Positions 9,815-16,966 of a stretch of DNA of 64,000 bases are shown here, piece after piece. Numbering within the stretch: the stretch's first letter is position 1; each line of letters starts with the position of its first letter. The DNA is from Paraburkholderia fungorum. Its GTDB lineage: Bacteria > Pseudomonadota > Gammaproteobacteria > Burkholderiales > Burkholderiaceae. The stretch lies in NCBI RefSeq assembly GCF_900099835.1, contig NZ_FNKP01000001.1, forward strand, positions 1,116,001 through 1,180,000. Reading direction: 5' to 3'. Made by a program: the position numbers and the translations under genes. The notes beneath the pieces are model-generated. The model did not search any database. It had not been told where the DNA came from and saw nothing but the letters and a program-made list of their open reading frames with translations.

Positions 9815-9846
9815 AAAGGGGCGCACGGTTTTCCGTGCGCCCCTTT
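9815..9846 (-). terminator. Strong intrinsic terminator downstream of ilvD
   Basis: A perfect 14-bp stem (9815-9828 with 9833-9846) closes a 4-nt loop and is followed, on the minus strand, by CCTTTT. It lies 39 bp past the ilvD stop. Confidence 0.8.
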
Positions 9847-9884
9847 GCGCTTCGATGCGGCCGGCTTCGGCCGCGTGGCTGGCA

Positions 9885-11558
9885 CTAACCCGTTACCGCT
9901 CCCTTGTTGGCAGGCAATGCCAGCGCCGAATATTTCGCCAGCACGCCGCGTGTGTAGCGCGGTTTCGGTTGCTGCCATGCAGCACGGCGGCGTTGCAATT
10001 CGGCGTCGTCGATATTGAGTTGCAGCAGGAGCTTGTGCGCGTCGATCGTGATCGAGTCGCCTTCCTGCACGAACGCAATCGTCCCGCCGACGAATGCTTC
10101 CGGCGCGACGTGGCCGACCACCATACCCCACGTGCCGCCCGAAAAACGGCCATCGGTGATGAGGCCGACGCTTTCACCCAAACCCTTGCCGATGATCGCC
10201 GAGGTCGGCGCGAGCATCTCCGGCATGCCGGGGCCGCCTTTCGGACCGAGGTAGCGCAGCACGACCACGTCGCCCGCAACGATCTTGTCGGACAGAATCG
10301 CGTCCATCGCGCTTTGCTCGTCGTCGAACACGCGAGCCGGGCCGGTGATCACCGGGTTCTTCAGGCCGGTGATCTTGGCGACCGCGCCATCTTCCGCGAG
10401 ATTGCCCTTGAGGATCGCGAGATGGCCTTCCTTGTACAGCGCTTTGTCTATCGGAAAAATCACCTTCTGATCGGCGCGCGGTCTGGACGGCACGTCCTTC
10501 AGTTCTTCGGCGAGCGTCTTGCCGGTGATCGTGATGCAGTCGCCGTGCAGCATGCCCGCGTCGAGCAGGAGCTTCATGACCTGCGGGATGCCGCCCGCCT
10601 TGTGCAGATCGGTGGCGACGTACTGGCCGGACGGCTTCAGATCGCAGATCACCGGCACCTTCTTGCGCATGCGCTCGAAGTCCTCGATGCTCCATTCCAC
10701 CTCGGCCGCATGCGCAATCGCCAGATAGTGGAGCACGGCGTTGGTCGATCCGCCGGTCGCCATGATCAGCGCAACGGCGTTTTCGATCGACTTCTTCGTG
10801 ATGATGTCGCGCGGCTTGAGGTCCTGTTTGACCGCCTCGACCAGCACGCGCGCGGATTCCGCGGCCGAGTCGACCTTTTCCTGGTCGGGATTGGCCATCG
10901 TCGATGAATACAGCAGCGACATGCCGAGCGCCTCGAACGACGAACTCATCGTGTTGGCGGTGTACATGCCGCCGCACGATCCCGTCGACGGGCACGCGTT
11001 CTTCTCGACGCCCTCGAAGTCTTCCTGCGACATCCGGCCCGCCGTGAATTCGCCGACCGCCTCGAACGACGACACGATGGTCAGATCGACGCCCTTCCAG
11101 TTGCCGGGCCGGATCGTGCCGCCGTACACGTAGATGCCGGGCACGTTCATCCGCGCGAGGCCGATCATGCCGCCGGGCATGTTTTTGTCGCAGCCGCCGA
11201 TCACGACGACGCCGTCCATCCACTGGCCTTGCACGCAGGTTTCGATGCAGTCGGCGATCACTTCGCGCGACACCAGCGAGTACTTCATGCCTTCGGTGCC
11301 CATCGACATGCCGTCCGAAATCGTCGGCGTGCCGAAAATCTGCGGATTCGCGTCGGCGCCCTTGACCGCGACGACGGCGGCGTCGGCGAGACGCTGCAAG
11401 CCCGCGTTGCACGGCGTGATGGTCGAGTGGCCGTTGGCGATGCCGATCATCGGCTTGTCGAAATCTTCCTTCTGATAGCCGAGCGCGTAGTACATCGAGC
11501 GATTCGGCGAGCGCGCGACGCCCTGCGTGATGTTTTTCGAACGACGGTTGTATGCCAT
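9885..11558 (-). CDS. ilvD: Dihydroxy-acid dehydratase
   Basis: Catalyses the third common step of valine/isoleucine synthesis, dehydrating 2,3-dihydroxy acids to 2-keto acids; it also feeds pantothenate synthesis. The 557-residue protein has the Fe-S cluster cysteines in TPCNAG (C50), [10 protein letters not shown] (C123) and STGSCGG (C195), and the C-terminal GRFSGGTWG substrate loop. GGAGG lies close before the ATG. It is a single-gene transcript with a promoter-like sequence upstream and a strong terminator behind. A LysR regulator is transcribed divergently 252 bp away and may control it. Confidence 0.96.
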   Translation of the reverse strand: MAYNRRSKNITQGVARSPNRSMYYALGYQKEDFDKPMIGIANGHSTITPCNAGLQRLADAAVVAVKGADANPQIFGTPTISDGMSMGTEGMKYSLVSREVIADCIETCVQGQWMDGVVVIGGCDKNMPGGMIGLARMNVPGIYVYGGTIRPGNWKGVDLTIVSSFEAVGEFTAGRMSQEDFEGVEKNACPSTGSCGGMYTANTMSSSFEALGMSLLYSSTMANPDQEKVDSAAESARVLVEAVKQDLKPRDIITKKSIENAVALIMATGGSTNAVLHYLAIAHAAEVEWSIEDFERMRKKVPVICDLKPSGQYVATDLHKAGGIPQVMKLLLDAGMLHGDCITITGKTLAEELKDVPSRPRADQKVIFPIDKALYKEGHLAILKGNLAEDGAVAKITGLKNPVITGPARVFDDEQSAMDAILSDKIVAGDVVVLRYLGPKGGPGMPEMLAPTSAIIGKGLGESVGLITDGRFSGGTWGMVVGHVAPEAFVGGTIAFVQEGDSITIDAHKLLLQLNIDDAELQRRRAAWQQPKPRYTRGVLAKYSALALPANKGAVTG

Positions 11559-11712
11559 GGGGCCTCCAATCGATTTTGTTTTGAGCCGGGCTGCGTGGGT
11601 GGAACGCGGCGGCGGGTATTTGCGAGGTGATGCGGCCGGGTCTTTCCCGGCCGGGGCTGCGATGACGGTGTTGCGGCAGCGTCGGCCGCTTGCGTCGCCG
11701 GCGCGTCAATTC

Positions 11713-11740
11713 AGTGTAGTAGCTCCGACGCGCCATCCAA
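11713..11740 (-). promoter_or_regulatory. Candidate sigma70 promoter for ilvD
   Basis: On the minus strand TTGGAT and TACACT are separated by 16 bp, about 155 bp upstream of the ilvD ATG. This matches the sigma70 pattern at 9 of 12 positions. The long leader that would result is not explained. Confidence 0.4.
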
Positions 11741-11810
11741 GGATGCAGTTTCGGGAAACGCGCGTCCAATATATTATTCAGGTGCTATTAGGTCGTAAAA
11801 TATATTAATC

Positions 11811-12794
11811 ATGCTGCCTGCCATCCCGGATCTGCGCCAGTTGCGCTATTTCGTCACTGTTGCCGAAGAGCGGCACTTCGGGCGTGCCGCCGTGCGTCTT
11901 TCGATGACGCAGCCGCCTTTGTCGCAAGCCATCCGGGCGTTGGAGGAGACGTTGGGCGTGGAGCTGTTCGAACGCACCAAGCGTTCGGTCAAGCTCACGC
12001 GGGTGGGCGCCGATCTGTTGCCCGAGGTGCAGCGGCTGCTCGCAGACGCCGAAGGGCTGCGGCCGCTCGCGCAGAGCCTTGCACGCGGGGAGGCGGGCGG
12101 GTTGTCGCTGGCCTTCGTTTCCACCGCCGATTACGGCTTGCTGCCGCCTTTGCTGCGCGACTTCGGCGTGCGTCATCCGCGAGTGCGGCTTGAACTGACC
12201 GAGGCGACCAGCGACGTGCAGGTGGATGAACTGGTGGCGGGGCGCATCGACGCCGGTCTGGTGATCGCGCCGCTGCCGCCGCGTCATGCCGCGCAGCTTT
12301 CGTGGCTGCCGATCGCGCGTGAGCCGCTGGTGATCGCGATGTCGACGGAAGCTTCCGCGCGGCTGGGCGGTGCGCACGGCGCCTTCGGAGACCCGCACGC
12401 CGGGTGGCTCGATGCGCCGGTCAGCCTGCTCGACGTGGCCGATACGCCGCTCGTGATCTTCCCCAGACGTCTGGCGCCTGGCTTTTATGACATCATTATG
12501 GATTGCTACGGCGTGGCGGGCGTCGCACCCAGGATCGGCCAGGAGGCCATCCAGATGCAGACGATCGTCAGCCTGGTGTCCGCCGGAATGGGCGTCGCAC
12601 TCGTGCCGCAATCGTTGCGTAACCTGCGCCGCACGGGGGTGGTGTACCGGCCGCTCGCGGAGTCGGTGCCGGTGATCGAGACGGGGCTGGTGTGGCGCAC
12701 GGACGAGGTGAGTCCGGTGCTGGCGGGCTTCATCGAGATCGTGCGGGCTTACGCTGCTACCGTCGCACCGGAGGCCGCCGCGTTGCGTGTCTAG
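11811..12794 (+). CDS. LysR-family transcriptional regulator
   Basis: A 327-residue LysR regulator. The N-terminal winged helix covers about residues 7-66: DLRQLRYFVTVAEERHFGRAA, then the recognition-helix region TQPPLSQAIRALEETLGVELFER. The rest is a periplasmic-binding-protein-like effector domain. It is divergent from ilvD, the usual geometry for a LysR gene and its target, but the effector is unknown. The ATG has no Shine-Dalgarno sequence; instead an AT-rich TAAAAT lies 9 bp upstream, raising the possibility of a leaderless message. A later start would cut into the HTH, so this start is preferred. Confidence 0.9.
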   Translation: MLPAIPDLRQLRYFVTVAEERHFGRAAVRLSMTQPPLSQAIRALEETLGVELFERTKRSVKLTRVGADLLPEVQRLLADAEGLRPLAQSLARGEAGGLSLAFVSTADYGLLPPLLRDFGVRHPRVRLELTEATSDVQVDELVAGRIDAGLVIAPLPPRHAAQLSWLPIAREPLVIAMSTEASARLGGAHGAFGDPHAGWLDAPVSLLDVADTPLVIFPRRLAPGFYDIIMDCYGVAGVAPRIGQEAIQMQTIVSLVSAGMGVALVPQSLRNLRRTGVVYRPLAESVPVIETGLVWRTDEVSPVLAGFIEIVRAYAATVAPEAAALRV

Positions 12795-12936
12795 CGGCGT
12801 TGCCGCGAACGCATCGCGCGCTGGACCGTCAAATGCATGCGCCGGATGCCATGCGGGCCGCTGCCCGTTACCGTTATCCGCTGCCGAATTGCTTTAGTAA
12901 CTCCGCTTCTGAACCTGAACTGCCCATAACAACACG

Positions 12937-13842
12937 ATGCTCATTCATCCGAATTTCGACCCCATTGCCATTCATCTGGGGCCGCTCGCAGTGCGCTGGT
13001 ATGGACTGATGTACCTCGTCGCGTTCATCGCGGCGATCGTCGTCGGACGGCTGCGTCTGCGTTTGCCGTATGTCGCCGCGCAAGGCTGGACCGCGAAAGA
13101 TATCGACGACATGCTGTTTTACGGCGTGCTCGGCACCATCCTCGGCGGCCGTCTCGGCTATGTGCTGTTCTATAAGGCGAGCTTTTATTTCGCGCATCCG
13201 CTCGACATCTTCAAGGTATGGCAGGGCGGCATGTCGTTTCACGGCGGCTTCCTCGGCGTGACCATCGCGATGGTGCTGTTCGCGTATCAACGCAAGCGCT
13301 CGTGGCTGCAGGTCACCGACTTTGTTGCGCCGATGGTGCCCACCGGGCTCGCCGCAGGACGTCTCGGCAACTTCATCAACGGTGAGTTGTGGGGACGCGT
13401 GACCGATCCGTCCGCGCCTTGGGCGATGCTGTTTCCAGGCGCCGCACCGGACGACGCCGCGTGGCTTTCCGCGCATCCGCAACTGGCCGCGCAATGGCAT
13501 CTGAACGAAGTGTTCGCGCAATATCACATGCTGCCGCGGCATCCGTCGGAACTGTATGAGATCGCGCTCGAAGGCATTGCGCTGTTCTTCGTGCTGATTT
13601 TCTTTTCGCGCAAACCGAAGCCGATGGGCTCGATTTCCGCGGTGTTCCTGATTGGCTACGGCCTCGCTCGCTTCACGGTTGAGTTTGCGCGTGAACCGGA
13701 CGACTTCCTCGGGCTGCTCGCCATGGGTCTTTCCATGGGTCAATGGCTGTCTCTGCCGATGATTCTCGTGGGCATCGGCCTGCTCGTGTGGTCGTATAAG
13801 CGTGCGCGGCGGCAACCGGCACAGGCCGTGAGCGCAAGCTGA
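12937..13842 (+). CDS. lgt: Prolipoprotein diacylglyceryl transferase
   Basis: Inner-membrane enzyme that moves diacylglycerol from phosphatidylglycerol to the lipobox Cys of prolipoproteins, the first step of lipoprotein maturation. The 301-residue protein has seven hydrophobic segments, the MSFHGG segment with the essential His near residue 100, and the signature [14 protein letters not shown] around residues 141-154. Two lipoprotein genes later in this window (the OmpA-family and SodC-fold proteins) would be substrates. It is separated from the LysR gene by 142 bp in which I see nothing else, and is followed by a palindromic terminator. Confidence 0.95.
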   Translation: MLIHPNFDPIAIHLGPLAVRWYGLMYLVAFIAAIVVGRLRLRLPYVAAQGWTAKDIDDMLFYGVLGTILGGRLGYVLFYKASFYFAHPLDIFKVWQGGMSFHGGFLGVTIAMVLFAYQRKRSWLQVTDFVAPMVPTGLAAGRLGNFINGELWGRVTDPSAPWAMLFPGAAPDDAAWLSAHPQLAAQWHLNEVFAQYHMLPRHPSELYEIALEGIALFFVLIFFSRKPKPMGSISAVFLIGYGLARFTVEFAREPDDFLGLLAMGLSMGQWLSLPMILVGIGLLVWSYKRARRQPAQAVSAS

Positions 13843-13858
13843 TCTGATTTGATCTGAT

Positions 13859-13921
13859 CGCTACGGGTTGCCCGTAGCGAATGCTTAAAGACAAACGCCA
13901 CGGCATGCCGTGGCGTTTGTC
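13859..13921. terminator. Double stem-loop between convergent lgt and SIMPL gene
   Basis: Two hairpins: CGCTACGGG/CCCGTAGCG (13859-13879), and a 32-bp perfect palindrome with 16-bp arms (13890-13921) ending in GTTTGTC. The second reads alike on both strands, so it probably terminates transcription from both sides. Confidence 0.65.
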
Positions 13922-13955
13922 ATTTCAACCGGACTATCGAGCGCGATACAGCGCG

Positions 13956-14687
13956 TTACTTCATCTGCACCGAGCCCGACACGTTGACCGTTACTGTCGA
14001 CGTACCGCCTTCGAGCGGCATCGGCGCTGCGGCTTTCGCGTCTGCGCCCATGGCGCGCGCGCTCATCATCATCATGGGACGCGGCATCACGCCGCCATGA
14101 TTGACGCTGACCTCGCGGATCGAATATCCACTGAATCCAAACGCCTGTGCCGACGATGCGGCCTGCTCGCGGAACGACCTGATCGCCTCGCCCGTGAGCT
14201 TCTGCTCGGCGGCGCGTTGCGCTTCCGGCGACAGCGAGAACTGCACGTTGCCGACCTGCATGATCGATGCCATTTGCCCCGCGAGTTTTGACGCCGCCGC
14301 GAAGTCGTGCGATTCGAGCACGACCTCCGTGCGGCCGCGCCACGCAGAAATGCGTCCATCACGATCGGTGGACGGGAAGATCGAGAACGAACCGGTGTGA
14401 GCCGTCACACCGCTCACGCCGCGCGCTTTCTGCAGCGCCGAATCGGCACGTTGATTCAGCGTGGACGTGAGCGCCGACGGATCGCTCGCTTCCTGCTCGT
14501 AAAACAGCGTGATATCGACTACGTCCTGCTGAATTTCCGCGCTAGCTTGTGCATTCAGCGACAGCACGCCCGAAGGCTGAGCTTGCATGACGCCTTGCGC
14601 GCGCGTGAGGGTCGGGGTCAGCGTAAGCGCGACGGGTGCGGAGCAGATAAGCGCGAGTGCGACTGCCCGTGCGGTGTTTTTTGTCAT
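13956..14687 (-). CDS. Periplasmic SIMPL-domain (DUF541) protein
   Basis: A 243-residue exported protein. The first 30 residues (starting MTKNTARAVALAL) are a Sec signal peptide; the chosen ATG has AAGGAG 8 bp upstream, while an in-frame start 14 codons earlier lacks one. The mature protein carries the SIMPL/DUF541 fold, recognised by LSLNAQASAEIQQDVVDITL at its start, the long alternating strand-helix middle and SGYSIREVSVNHGG near residue 190. Family members (BP26, YggE) form ring-like periplasmic oligomers of unclear function. A Met/Ala-rich loop (PRPMMMMSARAMGA) precedes the final strand. No operon partner. Confidence 0.82.
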   Translation of the reverse strand: MTKNTARAVALALICSAPVALTLTPTLTRAQGVMQAQPSGVLSLNAQASAEIQQDVVDITLFYEQEASDPSALTSTLNQRADSALQKARGVSGVTAHTGSFSIFPSTDRDGRISAWRGRTEVVLESHDFAAASKLAGQMASIMQVGNVQFSLSPEAQRAAEQKLTGEAIRSFREQAASSAQAFGFSGYSIREVSVNHGGVMPRPMMMMSARAMGADAKAAAPMPLEGGTSTVTVNVSGSVQMK

Positions 14688-14878
14688 TGCTCGACTCCTT
14701 GCTTGAACAGGTTGATGCACGATTGGCACGAACGGCGTGCGACAAATGGCACGCTGTTTGCCAGTCCCTCTGTGCGTCCGTTAGGCGCTTGTAACCTGAG
14801 CTTGGTTCCCTGATCTCACTTTGCTTTAATCGTCGCGACCCGGTTTTACATCGACGTCGAACAGGCTTCACGCGAGTC

Positions 14879-15337
14879 TTAAACAAGCCGCTTCGTGATG
14901 AAGCGCCACTCGGCTTCGGTCACCGGCGTGATCGACAAACGGTTGCCCTTGGCGAGCACGCGCATGTCCTGCAATTCTTCGTGCTCACGCAAAGTTGCGA
15001 GCGGAATCAGCGGAATTTTCTTTTTGAATACGACGTCGACGAGCAACCAGCGCGGCGTTTCCTGCGACGACTTTTCGTCGTAGTACGGGCTCTTCCTGTC
15101 GAACTGTGTCGGGTCCGGGTAGGCAGTGGACGAGACCTCCGCGAGCCCCGCGATGCCGGGTTGAGGACAGCTCGAGTGATAGAACAGCACGCCGTCGCCG
15201 ACCTGCATCATGTCGCGCATGAAATTGCGCGCCTGATAATTGCGCACGCCGGTCCACGGTAACGTGTGGTGCGGTGCGTTGGCGAGATGGTCGATGCTCG
15301 CTTCGTCCGGTTCGGACTTCATTAGCCAGTAGCGCAT
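14879..15337 (-). CDS. EVE domain-containing protein
   Basis: A 152-residue protein made of a single EVE domain (YthJ/thymocyte nuclear protein 1 type, PUA-like fold), which in characterised members recognises modified bases in DNA or RNA. It begins MRYWLMKSEPDEASID and contains WTGVRNYQARNFMRDM and VLFYHSSC, the family hallmarks. It lies downstream of 6S RNA on the same strand, as in many beta-proteobacteria. The natural ligand is unknown. Confidence 0.9.
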   Translation of the reverse strand: MRYWLMKSEPDEASIDHLANAPHHTLPWTGVRNYQARNFMRDMMQVGDGVLFYHSSCPQPGIAGLAEVSSTAYPDPTQFDRKSPYYDEKSSQETPRWLLVDVVFKKKIPLIPLATLREHEELQDMRVLAKGNRLSITPVTEAEWRFITKRLV

Positions 15338-15426
15338 GAATCGAATTGAACGTGGTTGACGTTAAGGGCTTGACGGCACGAACGAAAAACGCGAACGGAG
15401 AAAACGTACGTGAAACCGGAGCCCAA

Positions 15427-15461
15427 AGAAAAACGGCATCGAACCGAAGTCCGATGCCGTT
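15427..15461 (-). terminator. Intrinsic terminator of 6S RNA
   Basis: AACGGCATCG/CGATGCCGTT stem with a 10-nt loop, followed on the minus strand by TTTCTTT. It lies immediately after the predicted 6S 3' end. Confidence 0.8.
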
Positions 15462-15467
15462 CTAGAT

Positions 15468-15650
15468 AAGGTCCCCGCCTTAGCCGCTAGGCCGGCATCC
15501 TGAACCGGGGGTTCAGAATTGGTCGCAGTTAGCAACACTTCGGGTACATCAGACAGAGTGACGCGCACACCCGTGCTACAAATTTCCGCAACCGTGCACA
15601 TGGCATTGGTTCAAGGAATATATGACCTTGGCGAACCAGGCAGGGAAGCT
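15468..15650 (-). ncRNA. ssrS: 6S RNA
   Basis: 6S RNA mimics an open promoter and holds sigma70 RNA polymerase in stationary phase. Read on the minus strand, the 5' end CCCUGCCU pairs with AGGCGGGG near the 3' end to close the terminal stem. The 3' arm holds CUGAACCCCCGGUUCAG followed by GAUGCCGGCC, which corresponds in place and form to the E. coli 3' arm (CUUGAACCAAGGGUUCAAG then GGUUACAGCC). The length of about 183 nt and the position directly downstream of zapA on the same strand are as expected. Ends are estimates from the pairing; there is no protein gene in this interval. Confidence 0.85.
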
Positions 15651-15744
15651 AAACCGATGAAGCTTAAACGATTGAACTCAAACGTTTGCCGAGATTGACT
15701 CACCTTCGTTTGAATCCGCAGTGGATCTCAGGACCGACTGCTAC

Positions 15745-16059
15745 TTACTGCATGTTGTACTGCTGAATCACAGTACCCAGTTGTTCGTTCATTTGATGCA
15801 TTGTACGCCGGATTTCCTCTGCAGGAAATGCTTCTCCGTGTCTAACGCTCGATTGGAGCCTAAGCAGTTCCGATGCCAGCGACAGCGCAGCCATGACGGC
15901 AATGCGATCCGTGCCGCGCACGTTGCTGTTATTGCGGATCTTCGACATTTCGGCGTCGACGCGAGCAACCGCTTCAAGCAGTGCGCCTTCCGTTTCCGGC
16001 GAGCACGCGAGGCGATAGGGCACGTCGAGAATCGATACTTCGATCTGCTTGGTGGTCAT
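15745..16059 (-). CDS. zapA: Cell division protein ZapA
   Basis: ZapA bundles FtsZ protofilaments and stabilises the Z ring. The 104-residue protein begins MTTKQIEVSILDVPYRLACSPE (first strands of the FtsZ-binding head) and continues with DRIAVMAALSLASELL and a C-terminal coiled-coil tail, the complete ZapA layout. It overlaps the preceding coiled-coil gene by 4 bp (ATGA), so the two are translationally coupled. 6S RNA follows. Confidence 0.92.
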   Translation of the reverse strand: MTTKQIEVSILDVPYRLACSPETEGALLEAVARVDAEMSKIRNNSNVRGTDRIAVMAALSLASELLRLQSSVRHGEAFPAEEIRRTMHQMNEQLGTVIQQYNMQ

Positions 16060-16412
16060 GCATTTTCTCCGTGGCGGGTCACTTCGCTCTCCGCTTCGAC
16101 AGCGTGCTGAGCAGGCTCGAGCAGATCGAGCTGGTTATCCGGCTCGCTGTTCGCGCGGGCCCGCGGCAGTTTCTCGAGAATTGCATTCAGGCGCACCTGA
16201 GCGTCGTCGATTTTCGCGGACAGCGCATCGCGTTCGGCCTGCAATGCGTCGCGCTCTTCGCGCAACAGTGCAAGTTCCGTGCGCGTAGCTTCTGCTTCGG
16301 CGCGTGATTGGGCGAGCTGATCTTCGAGCGCGATTCGCGCTTCATTGTGGCGTTGGCTGATCGCGATCAGCTTGCCGATATTCTGTGAAAGTGATTCGAG
16401 TTCGGTGAGCAT
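16056..16412 (-). CDS. Coiled-coil protein coupled to ZapA (ZapB-like)
   Basis: A 118-residue protein that is almost wholly heptad-patterned coiled coil from about residue 5 to 80 (for instance REERDALQAERDALSAKIDD), with an acidic, less ordered tail. There is no signal peptide. Its position before zapA with a 4-bp overlap, small size and coiled-coil build match the ZapB-like/DUF904-type division proteins found upstream of zapA in beta-proteobacteria. A ZapA-linked role at the Z ring is inferred from context, since coiled coils alone do not identify a family. Confidence 0.75.
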   Translation of the reverse strand: MLTELESLSQNIGKLIAISQRHNEARIALEDQLAQSRAEAEATRTELALLREERDALQAERDALSAKIDDAQVRLNAILEKLPRARANSEPDNQLDLLEPAQHAVEAESEVTRHGENA

Positions 16413-16596
16413 GTGCTGCGTCCTCTAAAGACATTGCATTTTAGCGCGGAATATCGCAGGTTCCGACAATTGTCTCGTTTCGAGACGTAACAACATTGCT
16501 TTATGCAGGCTTTTATCGACCTTATGATGAAAAACACCTCGCCGGTCGGACAATATTCTGCATTTAACAGAACGGCTTGCGATGGTGCAACCGTTC

Positions 16597-16625
16597 TTGA
16601 CGCACTTCGAGGCCGCTCCTAAACT
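16597..16625 (+). promoter_or_regulatory. Candidate sigma70 promoter for the cobalamin riboswitch operon
   Basis: TTGACG and TAAACT with an exact 17-bp spacer. The expected start point near 16632 falls just before the conserved 5' edge of the riboswitch aptamer. Confidence 0.7.
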
Positions 16626-16633
16626 TGCCGCAC

Positions 16634-16860
16634 TCTGGTGCCCGCGCGCTTTTCAACAGTGCGCAGTTAAACGGGAAGCAGGGCGCATGTTCCGTGAACC
16701 GGAACGCGCTAACCTGCGCTGCCCCCGCAACGGTAAGCGACCGCATTCGTCATGCAGGTCGATCCTGATCGCGTGTTTGAAGCTCAACATGTGAGTGTGC
16801 CACTGCGCGTTACGCGTGGGAAGGTGGGATCGATGTGTCGCCAGCCCGGATACCGGCCAG
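16634..16860 (+). promoter_or_regulatory. Cobalamin (B12) riboswitch aptamer
   Basis: The leader of btuB holds the hallmark elements in order: the 5' TCTGGTGCCC edge, ACGGGAAGCAGG, the B12 box GCTGCCCCCGCAACGGTAAG (16720-16739), and the 3' GCCAGCCCGGATACCGGCC (about 16840-16857). When adenosyl- or methylcobalamin is abundant, such leaders shut off uptake and synthesis genes. Here it should govern btuB and probably the five genes behind it. The in-frame GTG at 16835 lies within the aptamer and is not the btuB start. Confidence 0.93.
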
Positions 16861-16865
16861 AGGGA

Positions 16866-16907
16866 GAGGCACGTCCCCCGCGAAAATGTTAAATACGGGG
16901 GTGCCTC
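16866..16907 (+). promoter_or_regulatory. Stem-loop after the B12 aptamer, likely expression platform
   Basis: GAGGCA and CCCCCG (with a CGT bulge) pair with CGGGGG-TGCCTC across a 15-nt A/U-rich loop. No T-run follows, so it is not an intrinsic terminator. Control is more likely exerted on translation start about 50 nt downstream, or through a kissing interaction with the aptamer. The mechanism is inferred. Confidence 0.5.
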
Positions 16908-16966
16908 GTTACGCATCGGCCTGCGGGGAAGCGGGCCGCGCACGCTATCCACAGGAATGCCATCCC

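Noticed and set aside
16835..16966. Longer btuB start at the GTG inside the riboswitch
   Set aside because: It would put 44 non-signal residues before a clear signal peptide and start within the aptamer. The ATG at 16967 has its own AGGA.
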